Of a DNA stretch of 64,000 nt, positions 43,501-51,061 are shown piece after piece (within the stretch, counting starts at the first letter, position 1; every line of letters begins with the position of its first letter). Source of the stretch: Leptotrichia wadei (lineage in GTDB: Bacteria; Fusobacteriota; Fusobacteriia; Fusobacteriales; Leptotrichiaceae); the NCBI RefSeq assembly GCF_007990445.1, contig NZ_AP019841.1, forward strand, positions 2,046,001 through 2,110,000, in the 5' to 3' direction. Under the pieces are notes generated by a model that saw nothing but the letters and a program-made list of their open reading frames with translations, did not search any database and was not told the DNA's origin. A program made the translations under genes and the position numbers.

Positions 43501-44270
43501 AATATATTTCCAGAATTATTTCCCCAGAAGGAATAATCATTTGAAACTTTTAAAGCCAGTTTTTGCTTTGTACTTAATTCAAAATCAACAAATCCTTGTG
43601 CAAGCGGACCTAAATCATAGTCAAACCCCATAATTCCAAAAAGCCCTCTGTCGCTATCCATCCCAATGTAAGGAAATAATGTAGCCCTTTGAGTTGACGG
43701 CTTTAGAGAAGTTACATAATATGGCAGCTTAAACCAAGTTTTTCCTCCAGCAAAAAAGCCAATATTTCTTGCAATAGCCTTTTTATTTGGATAAATTTCC
43801 AGCTCTTCTGCATTTATTTTATAATTAGGTTTTTCATAAGGACTCGTAGTAAACCATCCATTTTTTATAAAAATTGCCTTATTCCCTAAACTTAAAGTTT
43901 CCTCTCCACCATAACGTAATTTTAAGTTAGAATCATAACTTTCTGAATTAAATATTTTTGCCAGCTTTGTATCCATATCAAAAATAAAATTATCAGCCTT
44001 TATAATTTGAGAACCTTGAGAAAATTCAACGTTTCCAGAACCTGAAAGAATATTTTTATTAGCAATTTTTTTTAATTTGTCAGCATTTATCGTATAATCT
44101 TCATATTTTACAGTAACATTACCTTCTGTTTCTATTTCTTCCGTTTCCAGATTTATTTTAGACTTTTCTGTTTCCAAATCTATTACTTCCCCAGCAGCAT
44201 TCAGCTTGCCACAAAGTATGATATAAAACAGCAAAATAAACAATACTTTATATTTCTTCATCCTTTTCAT
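40587..44270 (-). CDS. lptD: LPS-assembly protein LptD (OstA/Imp)
   Basis: A 1227-residue outer-membrane protein that places lipopolysaccharide in the outer leaflet. A signal peptide (residues ~7-26) is followed by an OstA/LptA-like N-terminal jellyroll domain (~residues 30-150: LETEEIETEGNVTVKY, INADKLKKIANKNILSGSG, SQIIKADNFIFDM). The LptD block FKLPYYVTSLKPSTQRATLFPYIG leads into the large barrel, ending SGKGFEFGAGL. It is far longer than the ~780-residue E. coli protein, mainly through long Lys/Asp/Asn-rich insertions between barrel strands. AAAGG precedes the ATG. A TGTGATATAAT promoter lies at 44320-44330. Confidence 0.9.
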   Translation of the reverse strand: MKRMKKYKVLFILLFYIILCGKLNAAGEVIDLETEKSKINLETEEIETEGNVTVKYEDYTINADKLKKIANKNILSGSGNVEFSQGSQIIKADNFIFDMDTKLAKIFNSESYDSNLKLRYGGEETLSLGNKAIFIKNGWFTTSPYEKPNYKINAEELEIYPNKKAIARNIGFFAGGKTWFKLPYYVTSLKPSTQRATLFPYIGMDSDRGLFGIMGFDYDLGPLAQGFVDFELSTKQKLALKVSNDYSFWGNNSGNIFVNRVVVPIGNHKQEWDFKWNHKVTNVPKKAKEDRKFYDAGYGIWNLNYQNITTNLMYAVDGAKLKDDYTAFVDKYRHIGFWDMNINQELGQNGEFNAKYYWTQDKHALKALTDINDKIMKDDDLDPRRTDVDLYKSIKYTNGNKDVEITVDNEDFRDINPGYVGDLNSYRKKRNYGIDFRGPKIKFDYLNSDKDEYGELLGMRDRGDDKTIHWVQNVAYDKRKEWGLTFGNYYPFRESDFFGYQPRTGYQNLTNTLYFGAQAKQVEIIKKEYEYDYTRDNENYNALFLNPSTTDESRIYKVYEDNEIIRRPKKIIYEKYRSQRFNMGNDRIDIPLRESFVGYNLAFENRDYSSLPVPEFRNGKKVEDLNSKTGYKVARDASGDTIKQSPSMKIFTLDTRLFTTIFDNTSKNNNKYDVKVTNDATVSFQRTTADSATYGGYDIVEVPTNAIGLRNDFNYHIGNVTFNYNLAMRDDRHFMDHWLKNRYVKNYFKADIANKRFVSLNFENNDEYEFKDFKSERDFNREIQYGYVSDAGDNFLYKFSDKNKQLFPYNTSLGWNQKIYKESLKERSFGINFNEWGFEYTNTLNKANDIYGNVATFGYPALKLKTNYHKLGFVYDTSKMKNKKFESDHYFRVNLGFGKKIYRDLKNTPIITSDDKYIRGNDYTTIGFLYKYENNAKPRYAADLDKKEKDREAEIIKSENQIKDVNMVKNSNTQEFSINNANKSNIDNIVVNSDNRLFLSSDEEEAYKSYVEEENYRQNKFSLNDFNAKLQNLRSHKKYFQVGMDMQIDGSDATNPSGMKGFDKINDLTFKVEAGYLEKMFVRYAFIMERPDRIYRRDSTRNSTFDFRKHEFEGKYMFSRDPDKPWWVGGKIQYVQNGAPKSSDPEIYESSWYAKKVNKLTLGMATLTHRFENVEWEIGAGMKWDKPNNKKLGYYPVVSLKFGVTPFPEKNVQFNYSGKGFEFGAGL

Positions 44271-44319
44271 TTCTTCAACCTTTTATTTTTTATTATATAA
44301 TACCTTATCAATCACTAAA

Positions 44320-44330
44320 ATTATATCACA
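44320..44330 (-). promoter_or_regulatory. Extended -10 promoter of lptD
   Basis: On the minus strand TGTGATATAAT, the same extended -10 as at liv and eno, 50 nt upstream of the start codon. The -35 is weak. Confidence 0.6.
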
Positions 44331-44508
44331 CCTCTATGTTTTGAACTTTCCCCAATTAAATCACAACTTTTTTAAGCCCCTTTTTATTTTTCTAGACATT
44401 CTCAATTTCCTTACTGTTCCAGTTCAAAATCATCCGTATTTGACATACTTAATTATTGTTTTTATTATATCATAAGTGACCAAATGTTTCAAATTTTTTG
44501 TCTTTGAA

Positions 44509-44531
44509 GACAGAGTAAAAAATGTAGCAAT
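44509..44531. repeat. Orphan ISLre2-type terminal repeat remnant
   Basis: GACAGAGTAAAAAATGTAGCA matches the first ~15-20 bases of the IS end at 20843 (GACAGAGTAAAAAATATAGG). No transposase or second end is visible nearby, so this is probably a leftover from a deleted copy. Confidence 0.6.
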
Positions 44532-44552
44532 ACTAAAAATAGCATTTAAAGA

Positions 44553-44597
44553 AAAAAACTGTTTCAAGCCATCGTTACATAGCCAAAACAGTTTTTT
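44553..44597. terminator. Bidirectional intrinsic terminator
   Basis: AAAAAACTGTTT (44553-44564) pairs perfectly with AAACAGTTTTTT (44586-44597); both strands carry T-runs. It lies ~22 nt after the stop of the 44620-45462 gene on the minus strand. Confidence 0.85.
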
Positions 44598-44619
44598 ATA
44601 AAATTAAATATTTTTTTTA

Positions 44620-45462
44620 TTAATTATTTTCATCATCTTTTTTTTCTTCTGTTAAAGTTTTATTTTCTATTTTTTTATTTTCATCTGCAGCTTTATTCGC
44701 TTTATTTTTATAATTTCCTTTTGCAAAAGAAAACTCATCAGGAATTTCAGTATTATATTCTACATTTAAATAAATTATTGAAACTATTATTACTTGAAAC
44801 AAATTAATAACCGAACTTATAAGCGCTCCTATAATAGTTCCTACAGTTCCAAAAAATCCAAATACAACTCCTAATACAAATCCTGAAACAAGCAAGATAA
44901 TTACAGGTAAAAACATTCTCATTCTATCATTTTTACAAAGGAAAAGATTATATTTAAATGTTTCACCAATACTCCCATTTCTAGACATGTATGCAGGTAT
45001 AAAATACAATATAAATAGCAGCACAACAATAAAGACCACTATAAGAATAATAATTGGAATGATTATGGCTGCTAAAATTCCAATTCCTCCTCCGCCATAC
45101 AATGTCATCCCTATTATTCCACTTATATACGGAAGCATAAGAAGGCCTACCAAAAGTCCTGCCAACAAGCTAATTCCAAGCAATACAAATGATTTTACAG
45201 TTGCATCACCTGTTTCATATCTTTTCCCTTCAATTTTAAAAATAACTTTTCTATAGAAAAACCATATTCTAATCAACATAGCAAATGATACCAAAGTTCC
45301 AATGATATTTCTTAATAGCACTGAAATCAATGATAAAAACATAATAATCATTATATCTTTATTATCATCTCTAATCATTTCATTAAAAAGTTTATACGCT
45401 TCCTCAAAATATTGAGATAAACTTAACTTTTCACTTTTTAATAAATTTCTTAATCTATTCAT
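44620..45462 (-). CDS. Polytopic membrane protein, unknown function
   Basis: A 280-residue protein with about six hydrophobic segments (roughly residues 37-70 as two spans, 92-120, 127-160, 185-210 and 213-236), an N-terminal cytoplasmic helix and a charged C-terminal tail of Lys/Glu/Asn. Glycine-rich turns (LYGGGGIGILAA) lie between spans. No transporter or enzyme motif is recognised; small polytopic proteins of the DUF975/DUF4013 kind have a comparable layout, but this is only a resemblance. GGGAG precedes the ATG. It has its own terminator. Confidence 0.7.
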   Translation of the reverse strand: MNRLRNLLKSEKLSLSQYFEEAYKLFNEMIRDDNKDIMIIMFLSLISVLLRNIIGTLVSFAMLIRIWFFYRKVIFKIEGKRYETGDATVKSFVLLGISLLAGLLVGLLMLPYISGIIGMTLYGGGGIGILAAIIIPIIILIVVFIVVLLFILYFIPAYMSRNGSIGETFKYNLFLCKNDRMRMFLPVIILLVSGFVLGVVFGFFGTVGTIIGALISSVINLFQVIIVSIIYLNVEYNTEIPDEFSFAKGNYKNKANKAADENKKIENKTLTEEKKDDENN

Positions 45463-45597
45463 TCCAGTCTCCCTTTCATTATTTTAATTTATATCAAATA
45501 TTTTAACATTTTTTTCTTAATATATCAATAACTTTTTACTATAGGCTTAAATTTCCCTAATAAATTTTTCATTTAAAAATTAAAAGTCTTAATATTT

Positions 45598-46239
45598 TTA
45601 TTGATTTGATGGTTTTTTCAGTTTTGATTCCCATTCACTGACTTCATCAGGGAAATAATTCAAGAAATTGTCAACTTTTTTTCCTTTAATGTCAACACTC
45701 AATATTTTGTCATTTTCCCTTAAAGTTCTTATTACTCTCAAGTCTTCACGAGATTTTATTCCACCAATAATTGTATACTTTCCATTTAGCTCCTTCATTG
45801 CCTCCATAGTAATAAAAAACTGGCTGCTGTTAGTATCAGGCCCTGAATTTGACATTGCCAATATTCCTTCAACATCAAAATTTAGCCATTTCTTTTTCTC
45901 ATCTGGAATAATGTATCCTGTCGTTCCAGTTCCATTTTCAGCAGGATCTCCCCCCTGAACAAGTCCATTTGGAACAACTCTAAAAAACTTTAATCCATTA
46001 TAGAAATCATTTTTTGCCAAAAATACAAAATTCGCAACATTTTTTGGAGCTGCTTCAGGATATAAAAAAAATGTAATATCCCCTTTTGTAGTTTTCATTA
46101 CAGCTTCCATTTGAAAATCCTTCATTATTTTCTCAAATTTTTTATTTTCTTTCTTTTGATGATTTTTACTTCCTTTGGCTTCAGCAATGCTAACCATCAT
46201 AATCATTAACATGCTAACCAATATCGCTATTTTCTTCAT
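45598..46239 (-). CDS. Exported cyclophilin-type peptidyl-prolyl isomerase
   Basis: A 213-residue protein with a signal peptide (MKKIAILVSMLMIMMVSIAEA) and then a Lys-rich linker. The cyclophilin domain has FRVVPNGLVQGGDP, GYIIPDEKKKW, ILAMSNSGPDTNSSQFFI and LNGKYTIIGGI, with the catalytic Arg in FFRVVP. It would speed proline isomerisation during folding of periplasmic or outer-membrane proteins. The last ~50 residues lie outside the core domain. It is bordered by intergenic hairpin repeats and is likely monocistronic. Confidence 0.93.
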   Translation of the reverse strand: MKKIAILVSMLMIMMVSIAEAKGSKNHQKKENKKFEKIMKDFQMEAVMKTTKGDITFFLYPEAAPKNVANFVFLAKNDFYNGLKFFRVVPNGLVQGGDPAENGTGTTGYIIPDEKKKWLNFDVEGILAMSNSGPDTNSSQFFITMEAMKELNGKYTIIGGIKSREDLRVIRTLRENDKILSVDIKGKKVDNFLNYFPDEVSEWESKLKKPSNQ

Positions 46240-46289
46240 TATTCTCCCTCACTTTTTTATATCATAGACCGATTTTATTTGCTTTATAA

Positions 46290-46308
46290 CAAGGGGAACT
46301 TCCCCTTG
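46290..46308. repeat. Family A intergenic hairpin
   Basis: CAAGGGGA-ACT-TCCCCTTG, 8 bp perfect, ~38 nt before the 46347 gene stop on the minus strand. Confidence 0.8.
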
Positions 46309-46346
46309 CCAAAGTATTTTCAAAATTCATATAATTATCAGAAAAG

Positions 46347-46700
46347 CTAATATGTCCTTTTTATATATTTTATAGTTTCTTCAACTTCAATTTTATTATT
46401 AAAGTCAAATTCCAAAATTCTAAAGTTAATTTCCTCAACATCCAGATTATATTTTAAAAGCTCCTTTTCCTCCATAATATTATCGTAAATGACAAGGACG
46501 GAAAACTGGTTTCCAAATCCGTCAACCAGCTCCAATGTGTTAATTACTCTATTTTTTTTCATATTAAAGGCATTTCTTATTATTTCATTCGCTTCCCTTT
46601 TATTTCTAGACTGTTTGTAAAGCTCAGAAATTATCATAGGCAGTTTTACCGCAAATAAAATTTTCAGCTCTTCCCTTTTTTTAAATTTTATTATTGCCAT
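46347..46700 (-). CDS. Small cytoplasmic protein, unknown function
   Basis: A 117-residue protein without signal or membrane segment. It contains helical KLPMIISELYKQSRNKREA and a strand-rich C-terminal half (SVLVIYDNIMEEKELLKYNL). A small alpha/beta fold is likely, but no family is recognised. AAGGA precedes the ATG. It lies 33 nt downstream of ppaC and is probably co-transcribed, with a possible link to pyrophosphate or nucleotide metabolism only by position. Confidence 0.55.
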   Translation of the reverse strand: MAIIKFKKREELKILFAVKLPMIISELYKQSRNKREANEIIRNAFNMKKNRVINTLELVDGFGNQFSVLVIYDNIMEEKELLKYNLDVEEINFRILEFDFNNKIEVEETIKYIKRTY

Positions 46701-46733
46701 TTTTAAAATCCTTATTTTTTTATTTTTGTAATA

Positions 46734-47654
46734 TTATCCTTGAATTGCTTTTGTCAATGGCGGAATAATTTGTTTCTTTCTTGAAACTACACCCTTCAAA
46801 GTTACTAAATTACTGTCAACTTTTTCTCCAAATGCTTTTTCAATAACATCATTTCCATTTCCAGAAACTAATGCTGTAGAATCATTTGTTAAAATATTTG
46901 TAATTGCAAGCATAAAGAATTTTAGCCCTTCTTTTGCAATAATATTATCAATTTCAGCCAATAATTTTTCTTTTCTTTCTAAAACTTCCGCTTCATTTAC
47001 AGTATTGACTTGTGCTACACCAATTTTTTCACCATCAATTTCAAATATTTTCATGTCCATATTAAGAAGTTCTGCTTCAGATTTATCTCCAAGCGCAGTT
47101 CCAGCCTTTAACATTTCAAGTCCATATTCCTTCAAATCTACTCCAGCAATTTCAGCCAATTCCTTTCCAGCCTTTGCGTCACATTGTGTACAAGTTGGAG
47201 ATTTAAACAATAATGTATCTGAAATAATTGCGCTTAACATAAGTCCAGCAGTTTCTTTACTTGGTGCAAGACCATTTTCCTTAAATAATTTTAAAATAAT
47301 AGTCGCAGTACATCCAACAGGCTCTACTCTTGCATACAATGGCTCATCTACATTGAAATTTGAAATTCTGTGATGATCAATCAATTCCAAAACTTTTGCT
47401 TCTTCAAATCCATCAGCAGTTTGAGTTCTTTCATTATGGTCTACTAAAATAATTTCCTTTCCAGCCACATTTTCCACCAATTCAGGCTTTTCAACTTTAA
47501 AATAGTTCAAGGCATACTTAGTTTCTTCATTAACTTCTCCAAGTCTTACAGCCTTTACATCTTTTCCCAATTTATTTTTTAGTTCCGCATAAGCAATTGC
47601 CGAACAAATTGTATCTGTATCTGGATTTTTGTGTCCAAAAACTAATATTGACAT
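46734..47654 (-). CDS. ppaC: Manganese-dependent inorganic pyrophosphatase PpaC
   Basis: A 306-residue DHH-family enzyme hydrolysing pyrophosphate to phosphate, which drives biosynthesis forward. Metal-binding motifs: FGHKNPDTDTICSA (His and two Asp), LVDHNERTQ (the DHN variant of DHH) and LIDHHRISNF. The C-terminal SRKKQIIPPLTKA substrate motif is intact. There is no CBS-domain insert, so this is the short, constitutively active form. AGGAGG precedes the ATG. Confidence 0.97.
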   Translation of the reverse strand: MSILVFGHKNPDTDTICSAIAYAELKNKLGKDVKAVRLGEVNEETKYALNYFKVEKPELVENVAGKEIILVDHNERTQTADGFEEAKVLELIDHHRISNFNVDEPLYARVEPVGCTATIILKLFKENGLAPSKETAGLMLSAIISDTLLFKSPTCTQCDAKAGKELAEIAGVDLKEYGLEMLKAGTALGDKSEAELLNMDMKIFEIDGEKIGVAQVNTVNEAEVLERKEKLLAEIDNIIAKEGLKFFMLAITNILTNDSTALVSGNGNDVIEKAFGEKVDSNLVTLKGVVSRKKQIIPPLTKAIQG

Positions 47655-47764
47655 ATTTTTTCCTCCTAAATTTTAATCATTTTATATTATTATAACCTAT
47701 TAATCTTATTTTTGAAATAGAAAAAACCATTTTTTGAAAAAAACTTAAAATAAATGTTTTGAAA

Positions 47765-47784
47765 CACGGGATCAAAACTCCTTG
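47765..47784. repeat. Family A intergenic hairpin (degenerate copy)
   Basis: CACGGGATCAAAACTCCTTG resembles the other copies with several mismatches; it is followed by CTAATTTAGTT. Confidence 0.4.
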
Positions 47785-47821
47785 CTAATTTAGTTCATCA
47801 AATACTCTTAATAATTTATTC

Positions 47822-50800
47822 TTAAACTTCCAGCAATTTTACTTCGATTTCATAATCCTCCGAAACTTTTCCCCTTAAAATATTCTTATATTCCTCAATT
47901 TGCTCCTGATATTCTTTTTTCGTTTCAGGCTCAAATCCAGTCTTATAATCATAAATATAGATTTTCCTGTTATTCTCATCAATATTTATTCTGTCAATAA
48001 TACGCTTCTTCCCTTCAGAATCATAAACTTCAAATTCATTATAAACTTTATATTTCTTATCATAAATATTGATATTTTTTTCAATAAATTTATCCATTCT
48101 GACAATCAGTTCTTCCACAATTTTTTTCCCCAGCATATTCCCATATCGGCTCAAAAGTGCAGATTTTGCTATCTTTTTCTCATTTTCCAAATCATTTAAA
48201 ATATGCTCAAAATAGTAGTGCATTGCAAGACCTTTTTTACGCTTAAACTCATTTTCCAACGTATTTGAAGATTTTTCCATTCTTAATTTATCATCGTTAA
48301 AATATGTTTTAAATAAACTATCGCTAATTTTTACATCTGAAGTATCTGTTGTTTCTTCTGGAATTTCCGATTCTATAATTTGACCCGTTTCATATTCATA
48401 TTCATATTCATTTTCATTTTTATTTTCATTTTCATTTTTGTAAACATCAATTATTCTCTTTGCCAAAGGATCTGTATACCCTTTTTCCTTCGTAACCTCG
48501 GCATCAAAAAGTAATATCAAATTTTTCTTAGCACGAGTCAACGCAACATAATCATTATTAATTTCTTCCATTTCTTCTTTTTGAATATTTTTATCTATTA
48601 ATTTACTCAAGTCATTTCCAATCATTTTTTTATCATAACCTGAAAATAATAGCATAAATTTTTTCACATCAACAAATTTTTCATCAAAATCTAAATAGCT
48701 TTTTAAATTGCTCTTGTCAGTATTTCCTTTATTCGATTTACGCTTATAATAAAATACTGTGTCAAATTCCAATCCCTTCGAAGCATGAATTGTCATCAAA
48801 TTTATCGCATTAACATCCCTACTGCTAACCTGTCTCAAATTTTCCTTTTCTTCCTCAATAAACGTAATAAATTCGTACAAATTATTGTATTTTTTCAAAA
48901 TATTAAAAAATATAAAAATATTTTTCAAATCACTGTTTGTCGAATAATATTTTGTTATTTCAAAATTTTCTACAAGTTTTCTCGAAAAATTTTCATTTTC
49001 ATATTTATTATTCAAGTCTTTCGACAACCTTTTCAATTCCCTAACTTTCTCAAGAATTTCCTCAAAAATCAAATTATTTCTCTCTAAAACATTAATTTCT
49101 TTATATTTCAAAAGTTCTTCTTTTACATTTTCATCCTTTTGCATATCAATAAATTCTTTAAAACTAATTGCTTTTGAATCTTTATTATCATTTTTTTTCT
49201 TTTTATTAGCCTTTTTAGAATCTTCTATTTTTTGATATCCATTAATAAATCTCATAATCTCATTTTTATTCTCAAGCAAATATTTCACATGACTATTCAA
49301 TCCACCAATCAAATCACTTCTCATAAATTCCAACAAATATTTGAAATTACCAAATGCAAAAAATTTAATTAACTGATACATTGGAACAATTGGCTTATAC
49401 TCTAAAATTGTCGTTTTACTTTCAAGCGTATATGGAATTTTCGCTTCATTCAGTACTTCTGCAATCTCCTTCAAATGTGTATTTGTACGGCAGATAATCG
49501 CACTTTTTCCTAAATTTTTTACTTGACCATTTTCTATCATTTCAATAATTTTTGTATAAATTTTCGGTGTTTCTTCTTTTGTATTTCGTATAAAATATCC
49601 AAAATATCCTTTCTGATACTCTTCGTCATCTCTATAACCTGAATCAACATAATTCCATTTCGTATCATAACCTTTAAAGATTTTATTAACATTTTCAATA
49701 ATAGCCTTATAACTTCTATACGATTTATCCAAATTCTGAACATTTCCTTCAATCATCGTTTCCAATTTTTCAAATAATTCCTTTTCACCACCACGCCAGT
49801 TATAAATACTCTGTTTCTCATCACCAACGCAAATAATATTTTCCGAAGTATTCATTAGCAATTTCAAAATTTTCCATTGTAAAATACTCGTATCTTGGAA
49901 CTCATCAATCATAATCGTGTCTATTTTCCCACCAATCAACTCAAGAAATTCTTCTGTAACTCTATCATTTTCCACAAATTTTAAATCTTTATTGAAAATA
50001 AATTCGTATGTATACACTAAAATATCATTGTGAGTAAGTCTTTTTGAAGAAATTTTTATTTTTTTAGCAATATCAAATATTTTTTGAGCTATATTTTTTA
50101 ATTTTTTATCTAATGGTAAAACTTTTTCGATGAAAATATATTCTGATAACTTTTCTTTTAGCTCTTCAGATTTTGTTTCCAATTCTTCCCTGTCATCTTT
50201 ATTTTTTTCCCCTTTAGTTTGAGTTCCATTCCAAAGTTTTTTTTCAAAAAACAAATCAATTTCAGGAACGATTAACTCCAATTTCTCTTTTATTTTTTGA
50301 TTTTCATTTTTACTTTCATCCTTCGACAGATTGCTATACTTTTCATAAATATTATAAAATGCTTTTGTCAAAACATCTGTAACATTTTTATTTTTTTTAT
50401 TAGCAACTTCCTCAATCTTTTCAAATATTCCATCCAATTCATCTATAAATTTGTAAGACACCTTCTTAACTTCCGACATTTTAAACCCTTTAGTCAATAC
50501 AAACTTCGGACGCATATCCAATACTTCCTTAATTATTTCCATATACCTTTTAATATTTTTCTTCTCTTTTTTCTCATCAAAAATAAATTTAAAATCTTCA
50601 AAATTATCCTTATTTTCAATAATTTTAATCAAAATTTTTGAATAAAATTCATCAGTTTCCTCATCTAAAGTTTCATAATTATAAATATTAAAATATGGTG
50701 CAATTGCATTTTTAAAGATTTTATTTGTAAATCCGTCAATTGTAGAAATTCTAATATCCTCTTTATTTCTTATCATCTCAAAATAAATATTTTGCAATTC

Positions 50801-51061
50801 CTTTTTATTCAAATCATCAAATTTATAAATTTCTTTTAAGTTTTTCTCTAATTCTGCCCCATTTCCTTCATCGAAAGCAATTTGATGTAAAAAATCATAA
50901 ATTCTTTCTTTAATTTCAGCAGTCGCCTTTTTCGTAAATGTCATTACAACTATATTTTTGTAATTAACACCTCTTATTAAATTAGCTATGAATTCTAGCG
51001 ATAATCTATACGTTTTCCCCGTTCCTGCACTAGCCTTCAAAATTATATTATTCTTCTTCAT
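47822..51061 (-). CDS. addA: AddA-like helicase-nuclease subunit (RecB/UvrD family)
   Basis: A 1079-residue SF1 helicase with a C-terminal nuclease, part of a double-strand-break end-processing complex. Walker A is KASAGTGKTYRLS near the N-terminus, Walker B VMIDEFQDTSILQWKI, then VGDEKQSIYNWRGG, and the helicase end NLMTIHASKGLEFD and YVALTRAKKNLILL. The nuclease is near the C-terminus: RIIDRINID...IYDYKTG (PD-D/E-XK type). A long charged linker at residues ~890 carries (NE/YE)n repeats. The ATG overlaps the addB stop by 14 nt (ATGAAGAAGAATAA), so translation is coupled. Confidence 0.92.
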   Translation of the reverse strand: MKKNNIILKASAGTGKTYRLSLEFIANLIRGVNYKNIVVMTFTKKATAEIKERIYDFLHQIAFDEGNGAELEKNLKEIYKFDDLNKKELQNIYFEMIRNKEDIRISTIDGFTNKIFKNAIAPYFNIYNYETLDEETDEFYSKILIKIIENKDNFEDFKFIFDEKKEKKNIKRYMEIIKEVLDMRPKFVLTKGFKMSEVKKVSYKFIDELDGIFEKIEEVANKKNKNVTDVLTKAFYNIYEKYSNLSKDESKNENQKIKEKLELIVPEIDLFFEKKLWNGTQTKGEKNKDDREELETKSEELKEKLSEYIFIEKVLPLDKKLKNIAQKIFDIAKKIKISSKRLTHNDILVYTYEFIFNKDLKFVENDRVTEEFLELIGGKIDTIMIDEFQDTSILQWKILKLLMNTSENIICVGDEKQSIYNWRGGEKELFEKLETMIEGNVQNLDKSYRSYKAIIENVNKIFKGYDTKWNYVDSGYRDDEEYQKGYFGYFIRNTKEETPKIYTKIIEMIENGQVKNLGKSAIICRTNTHLKEIAEVLNEAKIPYTLESKTTILEYKPIVPMYQLIKFFAFGNFKYLLEFMRSDLIGGLNSHVKYLLENKNEIMRFINGYQKIEDSKKANKKKKNDNKDSKAISFKEFIDMQKDENVKEELLKYKEINVLERNNLIFEEILEKVRELKRLSKDLNNKYENENFSRKLVENFEITKYYSTNSDLKNIFIFFNILKKYNNLYEFITFIEEEKENLRQVSSRDVNAINLMTIHASKGLEFDTVFYYKRKSNKGNTDKSNLKSYLDFDEKFVDVKKFMLLFSGYDKKMIGNDLSKLIDKNIQKEEMEEINNDYVALTRAKKNLILLFDAEVTKEKGYTDPLAKRIIDVYKNENENKNENEYEYEYETGQIIESEIPEETTDTSDVKISDSLFKTYFNDDKLRMEKSSNTLENEFKRKKGLAMHYYFEHILNDLENEKKIAKSALLSRYGNMLGKKIVEELIVRMDKFIEKNINIYDKKYKVYNEFEVYDSEGKKRIIDRINIDENNRKIYIYDYKTGFEPETKKEYQEQIEEYKNILRGKVSEDYEIEVKLLEV
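48390..48438. repeat. Hexanucleotide-like low-complexity repeat in addA
   Basis: On the plus strand repeated TTCATA/TTCATT units encode a Glu/Asn/Tyr run (NENENKNENEYEYEYE) in AddA. Units of six bases keep the frame, so copy number change would alter linker length only. Confidence 0.75.

Larger units (their letters stand above)
44271..44619. other. Intergenic region upstream of lptD
   Basis: No gene is seen. It contains the lptD promoter (44320-44330), a second TGATATAAT motif near 44462-44473 on the minus strand, an orphan IS end at 44509-44531 and the terminator at 44553-44597. Confidence 0.6.

Noticed and set aside
48390-48438. Repeated TTCATA/TTCATT units considered as a CRISPR or tandem regulatory array
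   Set aside because: It lies in frame within addA and encodes a simple linker; there are no spacers.
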